Shown here piece after piece: positions 22,101 through 32,700 of a stretch of 64,000 nucleotides of DNA; within the stretch, counting starts at the first letter, position 1; every line of letters begins with the position of its first letter. The notes beneath the pieces were generated by a model that saw only the letters and a list, made by a program, of their open reading frames with translations, was not told the origin of the DNA and did no database searches. The stretch is from Owenia fusiformis (Eukaryota; Annelida; Polychaeta; Sabellida; Oweniidae), in NCBI GenBank assembly GCA_903813345.2, contig CAIIXF020000009.1, positions 23,339,759 through 23,403,758 on the forward strand, written 5' to 3'. The position numbers and the translations under genes were made by a program.

Positions 22101-24901
22101 AAAAGTGACAAACACAACCTCCCTATCCACTCTTTGGGAGCCCTAGTAAATTAGTAATATGTACATGCAGCAGTGATAGTGTGCAGCTTATTATCACACT
22201 ACGCTTTGTATTCTAAAGCCTGTTGTTTGTAATAACACTGTTCGCTCAACGTATGTTTTGTGTGTGGGCAGTCAACGATAATCATTGTTTTATCCCGGTT
22301 ATATAACCTCGGCAATTATAACAAAACCGTACTAAACGAAAAACGCAAATAAGAGAAAGCTTTCACACACATATAAAAAATGAACTAGTCTAATCCGCCA
22401 GTATAAACTCTGTGCTATACGTAGCCGGGTCAGGCGCACACTTTAAGCCAATATCTGATTCTAAAAAGCTTGGATTAATATGATAGAGATTAAGATAAGC
22501 CAATTTTTTATAGGATGTAGCATCCCACCCACTGTTAATTACCCTGATATATTTTAAAACTAATACAAAACTGTTACTCATTCTCATGACACTAATTTTT
22601 CCTTTCAACAAACATAATTACATCAGATCAGTTGTGATAATCTAGGGACTGACACAATTGTTTTCTGGAGATAACAGCTAGATAAATACATGTGTCATGT
22701 TGAGCCAAATTTTATACTGATCCAAACTTCTAGATTATCAATGATATAAAATTGGGTTGATGAAACTTGAAATCAGTTCTCCCTCAGCCAACAGAGGGAG
22801 TTGAGAGACCTTCATACATCTTGCAAGATGTCACAACAAGGTCTAGCAACCAAGTATGGAGTCGGCATTGGTACAATCAATCAATGCCTATATATTTTAA
22901 AATATGCTTATTCGGCAAGTTTGAGTTTGCAGAAAGTGCGGCCCCTCTCTATAGGGAAAACCTCTGAACAAGGAAACTTTCATCCAGTCCCAAGAGCAAT
23001 CCCTTTTCGCAAGTTTTACTGTATAATGTTGCAGTTCTTGAGAAGTATCAGTAACAGTTTTAGCTTCCTAGATCATTTATGTTACAGTTGTTTCTGGGTT
23101 ATTTCTTCTGGGATAAAGTTGGCCTTGGTTTATTTTAGACAAATTTTTACAATATATAACTCAAACAATCATCCATGAAGGGAAAATTCTATTGACCATA
23201 CTTCCTTTTATTCTTCATTTGTACATTTGTGATTTGATATGCTATTGCATTTTGACCTAACTTCTTTTGAAACTTGACATGTTTTTGTTGTTGTTAGAAA
23301 TGAGTATATATAAGGAATCATCACCATGTGAGCCCATAGAATATTGTAATTTTCATTATTTATTGGTTCTATTGCAAGGGTTAAATTAATATGCTAAAGG
23401 ACTTTAACATATTGTGACTGTAACAATAAAGTGATAAACATCCTCAAGTGTTGCTCTTGGACATTTTACATTAACTTTTTTTGTGGTTAATATCACTAGG
23501 ATTTTACATTGACCTTTTTGTGGTTAGTATCACTAGGGTTTTACATTTACTTTTTGTGATTAATATCACAAGGATATTACATTTACCTTTTGTGGTTAAT
23601 ATCACAAGGATTTTACATTAACTTTTTGTGGTTAATATCACTAGGATTTTACATTAACTTTTTGTGGTTAATATCACTAGGATTTTACTTTAACTTTTGG
23701 TGGTTAATATCACTAGGATTTTACATTAACTTTTTGTGGTTAATATCACTAGGATTTTACATTTACTTTTGGTGGTTAATATCACTAGGATTTTACATTA
23801 ACTTCTGGTGGTTAATATCACAAGGATTTTACATTAACTTTTTGTGGTTAATATCACTAGGATTTTGCATTAACTTTTTGTGGTTAATATCACTAGGACT
23901 AAAGGGTTATTTTGGATGATAACTACACAAATAGCCCTTCAGTTTATATTATATGTTATTATTTGCTGTTTCCAGTGCTTGAAAAAGTGGGGATTCAGGA
24001 GATGCGAGGACATTTGCTGGATAAAGACAAACATTCAAAATCCTGGCCACAACAAGAACTCTGACCCGAAAGCAATTTTTCAGAGAACAAAGGTGGGACA
24101 TTTAAATAACATTTACATGTCGATTATTGATAGGAAAGAATGGATCTAAAAATGAATTTAATACAAGCCTAAACATGTAAAATGCCACTACATGTTATTT
24201 GTTACAGATGCTGTAAGAATTTGTTGCACTTGATACCGAACACCAACTGCCATCCACAAAACTATTGGAGACTATAACAATATGTAACCAATTGTGGTGG
24301 TGACATAAAACTGTAATGTAATAATCATAAATATATAATAGCAGACCTAATATCTTTTTGTGTAAATGTTTAAGATCAACTAATATGTTTGCAGGAGCAT
24401 TGTTTGATGGGGATAAAGGGTACAGTACGGCGTAGCACCGATGGTGACTTCATCCATGCTAATGTTGACATTGATCTGATCATTGATGAGGAACCACCTT
24501 ATGGGAGTAAAGAAAAACCTATAGAGTTATTCCACATGATGGAACATTTCTGCCTTGGGAGGAGACGTCTTCATGTGTTTGCTAGGGACAGTACAATTAG
24601 ACCTGGTTGGGTCAGTATCGGCCCTGAATTGACCAGTAGTAACTATGAACCAGAGGCGTATAATGAGTTCTTCAAGGAGCCGAATGGGATACTGACAGGA
24701 TGTAGTGAGGAGATTGAGCGGTTACGTCCCAAATCTCCACCCCCTAAAAATCAAGATGGAAACAGGGGTGGGAGAGGAGGAAGGGGTGGTTCCAGGGGTG
24801 GAGGAAGAGGGGGTAGGGGAGATTACAGAGGGGGCAGGGGTGGGGGAGGTCCTAGAGGTGGACGGGGAGGTGGAAGGGGCAGGGGAAGCTTCGACTCATA
24901 A
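10188..24901 (+). CDS. METTL14: METTL14, non-catalytic subunit of the m6A mRNA methyltransferase
   Basis: Partner of METTL3 in the nuclear m6A writer, forming the RNA-binding scaffold. Ten coding exons: 10188-10253, 13060-13157, 15313-15409, 15807-15869, 16543-16630, 17100-17190, 17501-17639, 17988-18080, 23976-24092, 24395-24901. All have GT/AG ends and matching phase, giving 452 aa (human 456). N-terminal basic/acidic region, then the MT-A70 domain from about residue 105: [46 protein letters not shown] (192-198), [10 protein letters not shown] and [19 protein letters not shown]. After [12 protein letters not shown] comes an RGG-rich C-terminal tail, as in animal METTL14. The usual EPPL is DPPL here (D192). 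Introns are long: intron 1 holds inverted-repeat transposons, intron 8 a nested antisense gene. Tandem repeats begin at or near the donors of exons 4, 6 and 8. Confidence 0.97.
10268..11076. mobile_element. Inverted-repeat element (MITE-like) in METTL14 intron 1
   Basis: Arms of about 140 bp, 10268-10405 and 10935-11076, are near-perfect reverse complements (start tactatttttttcaaggcct). The outermost TA on each side may be the target duplication. No coding capacity seen. It starts only 14 bases after the exon-1 splice donor. Confidence 0.88.
11108..11564. mobile_element. Second inverted-repeat element in METTL14 intron 1
   Basis: Arms of about 130-150 bp (acgattacaacatgggagaa at the left, complement at the right) are imperfect reverse complements, and the interior is non-coding. 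A truncated relative lies at 12385-12690. Confidence 0.85.
11950..12290. repeat. Minisatellite, about 65-70 bp unit
   Basis: Four to five diverged copies of a unit containing attgtcacggtcatatcagg, ctttaacattacca and tcatgacaggccttg. Each unit is itself partly palindromic (catggtcatga / tcatgacc). Confidence 0.75.
12385..12690. mobile_element. Truncated copy of the 11108-11564 element family
   Basis: 12385-12540 matches the left arm of the 11108 element (cattcctgagtattttta, tatgtagttgaattc, tttatcagcagaacga), but the interior runs in the opposite orientation and no second arm is present. A decayed copy. Confidence 0.65.
12702..12736. repeat. Perfect short hairpin
   Basis: catgggctttcaa and its exact complement ttgaaagcccatg are separated by nine A/T bases. 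It directly abuts the truncated element and may be a transposon end or an old fold-back insertion. Confidence 0.8.
12862..12963. repeat. Almost perfect palindrome of about 100 bp
   Basis: Stem arms start atatttcat and end atgaaatat and meet at gatttttgcaaaaatc with virtually no loop. Only a few mismatches occur over about 50 paired bases. Likely a fold-back MITE in METTL14 intron 1. Confidence 0.88.
14928..15050. mobile_element. MITE of the 'gtcaccac' family, copy A
   Basis: Contains the family core: gtgacatattgtta, ctccaactttttgtggatgg, atctgtaacaaatg and caggtggtgacatt. Same order as the copies at 16693, 48673 and, in reverse, 24181 and 32333. Confidence 0.75.
15863..16172. repeat. Three tandem copies of about 103 bp that include a 5' splice site
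   Basis: The unit starts with the last bases of METTL14 exon 4 plus its donor (ctcaag|gtaaca) and runs about 103 bp into the intron. The real donor is at 15870; copies recur at 15972 and 16075, each preserving ctcaaggtaaca. Copies 2 and 3 are closer to each other than to copy 1. Confidence 0.9.
16693..16825. mobile_element. MITE of the 'gtcaccac' family, copy B
   Basis: Same core order as copy A: accacaagtggtgacatatg, ggtctccaactttttttgtg, cagtaacaaatggcaggtgg. Confidence 0.75.
17165..17345. repeat. Degenerate repeat derived from the METTL14 exon 6 donor region
   Basis: The donor region (aaatacacctccgat|gtaagtacagagaaacac) is followed by four or five decayed copies, for example ccccaaatgtaaatacaaagaaacac and caatgtatgtgcaaagaaacac. 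The unit is about 35-50 bp. Some copies retain an atgta core that resembles the donor. Confidence 0.65.
18097..18890. repeat. 37-bp minisatellite, about twenty copies
   Basis: Consensus contains tttcattggtgaatgatg, ataaacatgtcaccc and aatg. Copies are diverged at the 5' end (18097-18360) and nearly identical at 18430-18860. It starts 16 bases after the exon 8 donor of METTL14. Confidence 0.93.
19142..20269 (-). CDS. Secreted fibrinogen-related protein with PAN-like region, single exon, nested in METTL14 intron 8
   Basis: Uninterrupted minus-strand frame. The frame is open back to an ATG at 20317 (391 aa), but the ATG at 20269 is preferred because it begins a textbook signal peptide ([18 protein letters not shown]); that gives 375 aa. 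Numbered on the longer form: eight NNRG-type pentapeptides (about 38-77), a cysteine-containing PAN/apple-like segment (about 98-152; [20 protein letters not shown]), then a fibrinogen C-terminal domain (about 178-385). The last is shown by [39 protein letters not shown], an acidic stretch where calcium is usually bound, [13 protein letters not shown] and FWGGMKCS. Such proteins are lectin-like recognition factors in invertebrate immunity; that role is inferred from family. Having no introns suggests retroposition or ancient intron loss. No TATA box identified. Confidence 0.88.
   Translation of the reverse strand: MRGVIVLIAYLIIAKICGTASTNNRGTNNRGRNNRGTNNRGTNNRGTNNRGTNNRSTNSRGTFNNVGYSTKYYHKIGYMYEQSPIATSVMSMAAYDMEIAAVQCLSTCQKEANLGTKSCIAVNFNTRNGTCQLLSKQPLYKYDTKVKSRALWTLYTEEPIKYPRDCEDIEQKDIIKYYKIQPDTSKPPFSVLCSKHDLYRTYIQYHDRLSSFDFQKGTWDQYQNGFKDDHTSGRKVYYWIGNENLHTLTHSRNYSVRFGCENSNVRSGCEKTKLKRIHYSGFLVDSKQNYYQLTIGSVIKNDDDMDDAIINGSRFLTHENHTEDACASQGGWWYKNCTNANFNTANENMFWGGMKCSISRIRVQLVKDDHMFLNV
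20087..20206 (-). repeat. 15-bp coding minisatellite (TNNRG repeat)
   Basis: Eight consecutive 15-bp units encode TNNRG with single changes ([15 protein letters not shown]). The DNA copies are nearly identical, so the count is probably variable between individuals. Confidence 0.93.
20714..20873. mobile_element. Fold-back MITE, about 160 bp
   Basis: Arms tttaagccttggactcagtg...gatgttgttt and aaacaacatctgagtgg...tgagtcttgggcttaaa pair over about 55 bp around a loop of about 45 bp. Confidence 0.85.
21215..21425. mobile_element. Small terminal-inverted-repeat element, pogo/Tigger-like ends
   Basis: Starts acagtcaaacctgtctgatgg and ends ggtgacactgtat, with internal ggaaaacct...gaacaagga motifs repeated in both orientations. 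The motif ctctctgtagggaaaacct recurs near 22938. Confidence 0.55.
22765..22990 (+). pseudogene. Pogo-type transposase N-terminal remnant
   Basis: A short + frame from 22801 contains [20 protein letters not shown], which has the look of the Psq-type helix-turn-helix at the N-terminus of pogo/Tigger transposases. It is followed by the end motif cctctctatagggaaaacct shared with the element at 21215-21425. The rest of the transposase is absent. Confidence 0.55.
23465..23907. repeat. 36-bp minisatellite, about twelve copies
   Basis: Consensus tttttgtggttaatatcact plus aggattttacattaac. Because 36 is divisible by three it leaves an open frame (a repeated [11 protein letters not shown] peptide), which I reject as coding. 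It ends about 70 bp before METTL14 exon 9. Confidence 0.93.
24181..24316. mobile_element. MITE of the 'gtcaccac' family, copy C
   Basis: Complementary orientation to copies A and B: ttatttgttacagatgctg, accaactgccatccacaaaa, ggagactataacaatatg, then tgtggtggtgacataaaa. Lies in METTL14 intron 9. Confidence 0.75.
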
Positions 24902-24930
24902 CCAAAATAACAAAATGTCAATAACTGAGG

Positions 24931-24936
24931 AATAAA
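24931..24936 (+). terminator. METTL14 polyadenylation signal (aataaa)
   Basis: Canonical aataaa 30 bases after the stop codon, followed by a second hexamer (ataaag) at 24941. This would give a very short 3' UTR. Confidence 0.55.
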
Positions 24937-26718
24937 TGAAATAAAGAATGAAATTAGAATATATTTTTTTATGTAATAATGAAATATTTTTAGCCATTTT
25001 TCAGTTTCAAATTGGTGATCCTGATAATGTGTAATACTCTAACATTGACATTACTGTGTATTTGGTAGTCCAGCTCAACCATAAACCAGTATATTTATCT
25101 GTGATCTGGATTTTTATTCAAATTAAATCCACACAAGAGTGTTTACAAGAAATATAAATATTGGAACTATACTATTATGTAGCACATTGAAATACTTCAG
25201 CTCTCAATTCAAATTCAATTTATTTTATTATTTTTTGCCATACCAGCCTGATATTGTAAAATATTTTCAATGTACATGTATTAACAATACGAATACAATG
25301 CAAATAATGAGATCAAATGATTGAATTCTGTGAAATGCTAATTGTTATCGAGTCCTTTATTTACTTATAGCATGGAACAAATACGAACAATATGCTAATA
25401 GTATGTTCACAAGGTATTTTGTTTTTGTGAAATGAAGCAAAAAGTATCTTAAATTATCTCTTGTACAAGATTCTTTAGCTAAATTAATGATTTTATGAGC
25501 TAATTCAATTCATCTAATGATTAAATTACACTACCCTTCATAAGTTTGGTAACTTTGGATCATTTATCAATTTCAAAGCCTTTAATATGCTTTACAATGA
25601 AAAGTTCTGGTTGCCATACTAATGGAGGGTATGCTTATTAAACACACATACTAGTTTCTGCATGAACAAGTCAAATTAGACGTAATCTTTAAGTTCAACT
25701 GAGGAAGCTTTGACATTTCACCTTGGAAATCCTCAATCCACCAGTTTCTGATTACAACTGGCTGTCTTAGGATGTCAAGGTGACACATATAATTCTGTGC
25801 AAAAATTCAAATTCTGCAAACAATTTGAAACCCAAAACTGCAGTGACGCAAAATCACAGAATTCTCGTTGTTATCAATGATATATTGATATTTGACTACT
25901 TTTGCAATGTGACATCTCCAGAATAAAACATAAAACAAAATATGAAAGTCAAAAAAGGTTTTCAAATAACTTGTAGTATTCATTCATGCCTTGTAAAGAT
26001 AACATTCTGAGTTAGAATGGCAGGACAGTTTCACAGGTTTGGTAGCAATCTAATGTTGCATCATTCTTAATAGGAGTGTTAATCTATGCAGTATCCATGT
26101 TGAGGTTTACTAAAAGATGTGGCCTATAGAATAAATTGCGAGTGTGGGTAGAAATCTGATGTATCATTTGAATTGGCATGTGTAAGAGGTCCATTTGAAA
26201 TGAATAAAGAAAATGACGTAAATTAAGTTATAACAGCTTTATTGTTTCATCAATATAATAATTCTACATGTTCTGCCACACAAATCCCGTCTCTACAGTT
26301 AATGCACAGTGACCATAACTCATCATTCGCTTGTATAATAAATAAGAAATCTAAAACTGATCAACTGGAACATGGACGCTTTTGCATATATTGTTTTATA
26401 ATATCACCAGAAGATAGAATCTGAAATGTTTGATAAGACTAGTGATTAGCAGAGAATATACAGCAATCAGATGCACAACTAAATCCTGATATAATGATTT
26501 GGTATTTTTCATAATGCCCAAAGTTCAAGTTTCCAAAGCTTGAGCATCCATACTTAAATCTTTATCTAATATTTTAATCAGTTCAAGCCTATGAAGTCAT
26601 TCAAGGGTGTAATTTGACAGTAACGAGTTAAATCGTATCATCCACTACTTTAAAATCAATTCCAATTATGGCCATTGGAGGTGTAATAGTATTTGTAATT
26701 TCCTAAGAGTCTGTGATG
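24937..26718. other. Convergent intergenic region METTL14 / UQCRC2
   Basis: No gene seen. Probably contains the UQCRC2 3' UTR; several minus-strand aataaa hexamers occur (for example at 26238-26243). No repeat family from elsewhere in the window is obvious. Confidence 0.55.
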
Positions 26719-29700
26719 TTAGTTGAAGACCTGGTCCAAGTAGGGTACATTTTCTAGATTTCCAACTGCTGCCATGGATGGCTTGCCATTAATTACCTTC
26801 TTAGCAACCTGGAATCAGAATATTTACAATGGAATTACTCATATACCTATATCATTTAAAATGGACTTAATAGAAGATTAGAACCTAACTAAAATGTGTG
26901 TTCGAAGTACTATTCAAATTAGTAAACCTTACTTGAAATAAATGGGTTTGAACTTTAAACAAACATATTTTTGGCACAATCAGGCAAGTGGCAAAATCAA
27001 TGCTGGGTTGCATGATAGAGCTGGTTTTTCCAGCATGAATTAATTAAAAACTGTTTCACATACATTACTGACATCTGCTACAGTCAAAGCATCAATAGCT
27101 GCAGCAACTTCAGACATGTCACTTCCATTCACCAGATCTGCTATGACAGCATTTGGATCTTCACCGCTCATCATTAGTGAAGCCTTTAGTTGAGCCCTAC
27201 AAAGGAAAAGAGAAATATTTCAAATTATGAAACTTTGTGATTGTGTACATTTAAAAATGGTCAGTTTAGTAGGATGGTAAAACCTGTATATGCAAACGCA
27301 TCTTTAATCTAACACCTTTTAATGTAAATGTTTTTTTATCTCATTGTTATAATCTTCCTGTATCACCATGTTACACAAAACCTGAAATGTGAATATGTGA
27401 ATACTGAAAACGTACCAATCTGAACACTTATACATTGTATAATGCCCAAGTGGCATTCGGATTAGACAGGTTTTTACTAATTTAAGAAATGAATTTCAGT
27501 CATTCATCCTTCTGTCAAATCTTTATCTTGACAGGTTTCTGATTCTCATTTTACCCATATCAATGTTCAAAATATCTCAATATTTCACAACTTTAGCAGG
27601 GTGCAAGCAGATCTTCAACAGGGGGGGGGGGGGGGGGGGCATGTAACTTTTCTGTTTTTCTCTATTGCAGAGCATGTGGTTGCTCTAATTCCCAAAAGAT
27701 CACTAATACGTTTTGACTTCATTTAAAGCACTCTTGATTGGACTACATATCCTTACTGACAAAAACAGACGTTAACGTACAATGTATATAATTTATATAA
27801 GAACAAAACACTTGTTAGAGTCACCTGACAAAATATTGTCGATGGCTGATACAAGGCAGAAACTAGTAAAAATGTTGACATACTTGGCCCTGTTGAGGTC
27901 ATCCTGGGATACTCCAGATTTAGTGAGTGCTGAGAATTGTTTGGCAACACCTTTAAGCACCTTGCCTACACAAGTATCTTTGGCAGTGACAAAGAAACCA
28001 AAAACACCAGAGTCAGCATAGTTTGCATTGAAGCAATTCACCTGAAAGAGGAATTTATACGACTTGAGGAGTTTCATCTATAGCATACTTGGATTGGACT
28101 TATTAATGAGTTTACATTTGAAACAAGTCTCACCTGAGACTTATGATGCTTTCAAGCCGAGTCACAGTACTACATGTAAAGTCTACATTTAATATGTATT
28201 AATAACATTCATACAAACTTTCCATGATATTTGGATGTTGAAAATTTTGGTTTCAATACATTGAAGTAACAACAAGACACACAGTGATAAATATCGCACT
28301 TTGAAGAGCAAACTGGCCACCATGCAATTTACCCAGCATGGCCAAAACCTAATCAGACTTTGGCACTAGTCTGCTCTTGCATCTGTAAACATTTCAAGTT
28401 GACAAGGTTAGCGGTTTTCCTGCAATTTTGATGACAAGAATTTATTTGTAGTCTTGAACTTTGGGAAAATTTAGATAACATAGTTTGTGACCTAATTTGA
28501 TGACCTTCGATCTTGAAAATTTCACTTTTTCAGACCTCAGTAGGTCTTTTGTAATTAGCTGACCTAAATTTAAATCCAAAATATAAATTTAGAAAATCAA
28601 ATTTTTGACCTTTTCAAGGCCACTGAAGGTCAACGAAAGGTCAAATTTGAAATCTAAGGTCAGCTTTGAACTTCTGAGAACTTGTAGATGTTTTTAAAAA
28701 AAAATTTGGTCAATTTGGAGCAAGTTGAAAAATTCAAAATGGCCGCCAAATTGAAAAATTCAAAATGGCCACCATGTAATTCAGCCAGCATACCCAAAAC
28801 CTAATCAGATCTTGGCAATAGTCTGTTCTTGCATCTGTAAAAATTTCAAGTTGAACGGATAAGTGGTTTTCCTGGAATTTTGATGACAAGATTTGTTGAA
28901 AAATTCAAAATGGCCACCACGTAGTTTACCCAGCATGCCCTTAACCTAATCAGATCTTGGCACTAGTCTGCTATTGCATGTGTAAAAATTTCAAATTGAA
29001 CAGGTTAGCGGTTTTCTTGGAATTTTGATGACAAGAATTGATTTGTAGTCTCAAACTTTGAGAAACTTGGATAACATCATTTGTGACCTAGTTTAATGAC
29101 CTTGACTTTCGACCTTGAAAATTTCACTTTTTCAGACCTCAGTAGGTGTTTTGTAATTAAGCTGACCTAAATTTAAATCCAAAATATCAATTTAGAAAAT
29201 CAACTTTTTTGACCTTTTCAAGGTCACTGAAGGTGAATGAAAGGTCAAATCTGAAATCTAAGGTCAGATTTGAACTTCTGAGAACTTGTAGATGTTTTTA
29301 AAAAAAAAATTTGGTCAATTTGGAGCAAGTTGAAAAATTCAAAATGGCCGCCAAATTCAAAAATTCAAAATGGCCACCATGTAATTCAGCCAGCATACCC
29401 AAAACCCAATCAGATCTTGGCAATAGTCTGCTCTTGCATCTGTAAAAATTTCAAGTTGAACGGATAAGTGGTTTTCCTGGAATTTTGATGACAAGATTTG
29501 TTGAAAAATTCAAAATGGCCGCCATATAGTTTACCCAGCATGCCCTTAACCGAATCAGATCTTGGTACTAGTCTGCTCTTGCATCTGTAAAAATTTCAAG
29601 TTGAACAGGTAAGCAGTTATCCTGGAAATTTGATGACAAGATTTGGTTTATGTTCCGCCCGCCCGCACGCCCAAACGCCCGCATAGCACTTTTTCAAAGT

Positions 29701-32700
29701 GGGATAATAAAAATATACTACTGTATTTGATCAGGAAGGTTTGTGTAAGAGCATTGATATTTGCTGAAGTAATGAGATGTTTATCATAATTTGGTTACTC
29801 ACTGCTACAGGGAGAGGAGTGATCCCAGTTGCTGTCTGCTGGACTTTTGATGTGGCAGATCCTGATCCCCACTTGAGATAGTCTCCACAGCCCATGACTC
29901 TTTGCAGTGCCCCAAGAGCAAGTAAATCCTTGCTTCCTAGCCTACAACAGATATTGGGAGACAAATCAAATATCAATGCCTCGAGCTCAACAAAAGAAAT
30001 TATCTTTGGGAAGAGAGGAAAAATAAGTAAGCCCACTTTTATTCAGTTAAAAAGCATCTAAGAGCAATCAATTTCATAATTATGTGAGATCAACATTGCT
30101 AAACTTTCAGAGGGGAAAAGAACAACGGCAACGCCAAAGCGTAGCGAATCCCATCGAACAGAAATGGCTGGCATTTTTACACACGAAATATATAGCAAAT
30201 ATCATAAAACAACACACCAGAAAGGCCACCATTTTCAAAATGGTTGCTCACTAGCCAAGTTGTCATCAGAACAAATAATATGCTTTTAAGTAGCCACCTA
30301 TAAAATTTTTGAAAAATCGCACAAATGTACTTGTAAAATAACACACATAAAAATGGTGGCTATTTTTCAAAATGGCCGACTACTCCCCAAAATTTTATTA
30401 GACAATGTGCCATGCTTAGAGTATTCACATATCAAATATGAACAAAATCGCTCCACTACTTTTCGAGTTATAGTAAAATACGTTAAAATGGCGGCCATTT
30501 TTCAAAATTCTTTTCAAAATGGCCAACTTCTACCAAAAGTGTCAAAGGACAGTGTGCCATGCTTATAGTATTCACATACCAAATATGAACAAAATCGCTC
30601 CACTACTTTTCGAGTTATAGTAAAATACGTTAAAATGGCGGCCATTTTTCAAATTTTTTTCAAAATGGCCACCTTCTACCAAAAGTGTCATAGGACAGTG
30701 TGCCATGCTTATAGTATTCACATACCAAATATGAACAAAATCGCTCCACTACTTTTCGAGTTATAGTAAAATATGTTAAAATGGCAGCCATTTTTCAAAA
30801 TGGCCGCCTTCTACCATAAGTGTCTTTAGACAGTGTGCAATGTTTATAGTATTTTCATACCAAATATGAACAAAATCGCTCCACTACTTTTCGAGTTACA
30901 GCAAAAATCGTAAAATAACGAGTAAAGGCTGCCATTTTTCAAGATGGCTGCCATGTGCTTTTTTAATATCTACATTGTAGCTTTATTAATGTCCTTTATA
31001 ATCTTTTTACATTTAAAACATATTGCTATTACAGTTTTACATATTGCACCTAAATTACTGTAAAATCGGCCCTAAATGGCCGCCATTTTGAAATGAGCGG
31101 CCATTTTGAAAATTGGCTTTCAAGCAGAACTTCTACCCCCATAGGGTATATGTGTACAAAATATGAACAAAATCGGGCCAACGGTATTTGAGTTATTGCC
31201 CGGACGGACGGACAGACGGACGTACGGACGGACGGACGGAGACGTTCCCTATATCCCTCCGAACTTCGTTCGATGGGATAATTATTTTGAGCGACTGTCG
31301 ACAAAACTTAAACATAACATATCCATCACGTGTACTTACCCTGCACCTTCAGTGACAACTGCAGCATTGACAACATCGCTGCGTGTCTCCATACGGATCT
31401 CACCTGGAACACAAAAATATAATGTGCAGTTTTATGTTTTACAAATCAAATGGTTCCTTTCCTGTTAAAGTTCTAAATTCATAATAGATGAACTATATCA
31501 GCTATTTGTGAAAGGCTCAGGTTCATTTAACTTTCTTGGATGTTTGTACATCAAATTAATAATTTTATTAAAGGGCAAAATAGCCTAATGATATGAATAA
31601 TCATACCTCCCCTGTAGAAGGCTTTTTCTGTAGCAAGACCAGGGCCATCAGTGGGATTAAACTGGCTGGCATAACTCACCAATGTGTCGTGGTCTATACC
31701 TAGCCCTACCAGTGACATTCTCTCGCTTGTGTAGAAGTTTCGCATATAATCCTCCAACTAAAATTAAAAATCTCATGCAGTATTTCAAAAAATATTCATT
31801 CATCAAAGTCTATAAGTACATTTATTCAAATATTTCTAGCTTTTACTATGACTTCAAAGTCAGTTGATATCAACTCCAGATTACATAGATCAATCTGATA
31901 GTATCTTAAATGATACATGGTACTGTATTCTTAAAGGCCCAATGTAAAGTTTGAACCAATTCAGCTCAAATATTTTCAAACATTATATGTGACCTTTAAG
32001 GAGACTTTTCACACTAATGATGAGATTCAACATCAAGAGGATAGCCTGAATCTTACCGTATCTGGTGTAAATTGTCCCACCATACAAGAAGGAGCGTACA
32101 ATGAGCGACCAAGTGTTCCTCTATAAGCAGCATCATGTAGGGCTTCCATAGTGAGTGCAGATGGAGATTGTTTAAGTGATGCAATGTCAAATTCTAAGCA
32201 GGCCTGAAGGTCATTCAGTTCCCATTCTCGCACATCTGGAGTTGTGGTCACTGATGCTAAATATGGTATGGTTTTTTCTCTGAAATTAATTAAAATTGCT
32301 CGCATTAATAAACAAGGAATTAGCATGCAAAATTTCACCACCTGCCATTTGTTACAGACATCGTTTGTTAGACAGCAAACAGCAACTGGTGTCCACAAAA
32401 CCACATAAAAAGTTGGAAATAATATGTAAACATTTGTTGTGACATAATATCTGCAAATTGAAAACGATCACTCTAAATTCTCTAATATGGTGATTTCTTG
32501 TTTCAATTCTGCTAATGTTCCTGTTTAAACCCCATCCATGTATAACTACAAAGAGACCCAAAGATACATCAAGTATAGAATTGATTATAGACAATTATAA
32601 ACATAAATATTTGAGATATTGAGATTTAGTTCTATGTACCATACATAATATATCCAGCAGAATGGATGGTACAGATTAACCTAGCTTTTAACTAATTGTT

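Noticed and set aside
23590-23919. 109-codon frame with repeated [11 protein letters not shown]
   Set aside because: Pure translation of a 36-bp minisatellite inside METTL14 intron 8.
24705-24935. Glycine/valine/glutamate-rich frame over the end of METTL14
   Set aside because: A +1 shadow of the RGG tail; the METTL14 frame is in phase with nine upstream exons.
31050-31304. 84-codon minus frame with VRPSV-like repeats
   Set aside because: It is a translation of the GACG microsatellite at the end of a transposon.
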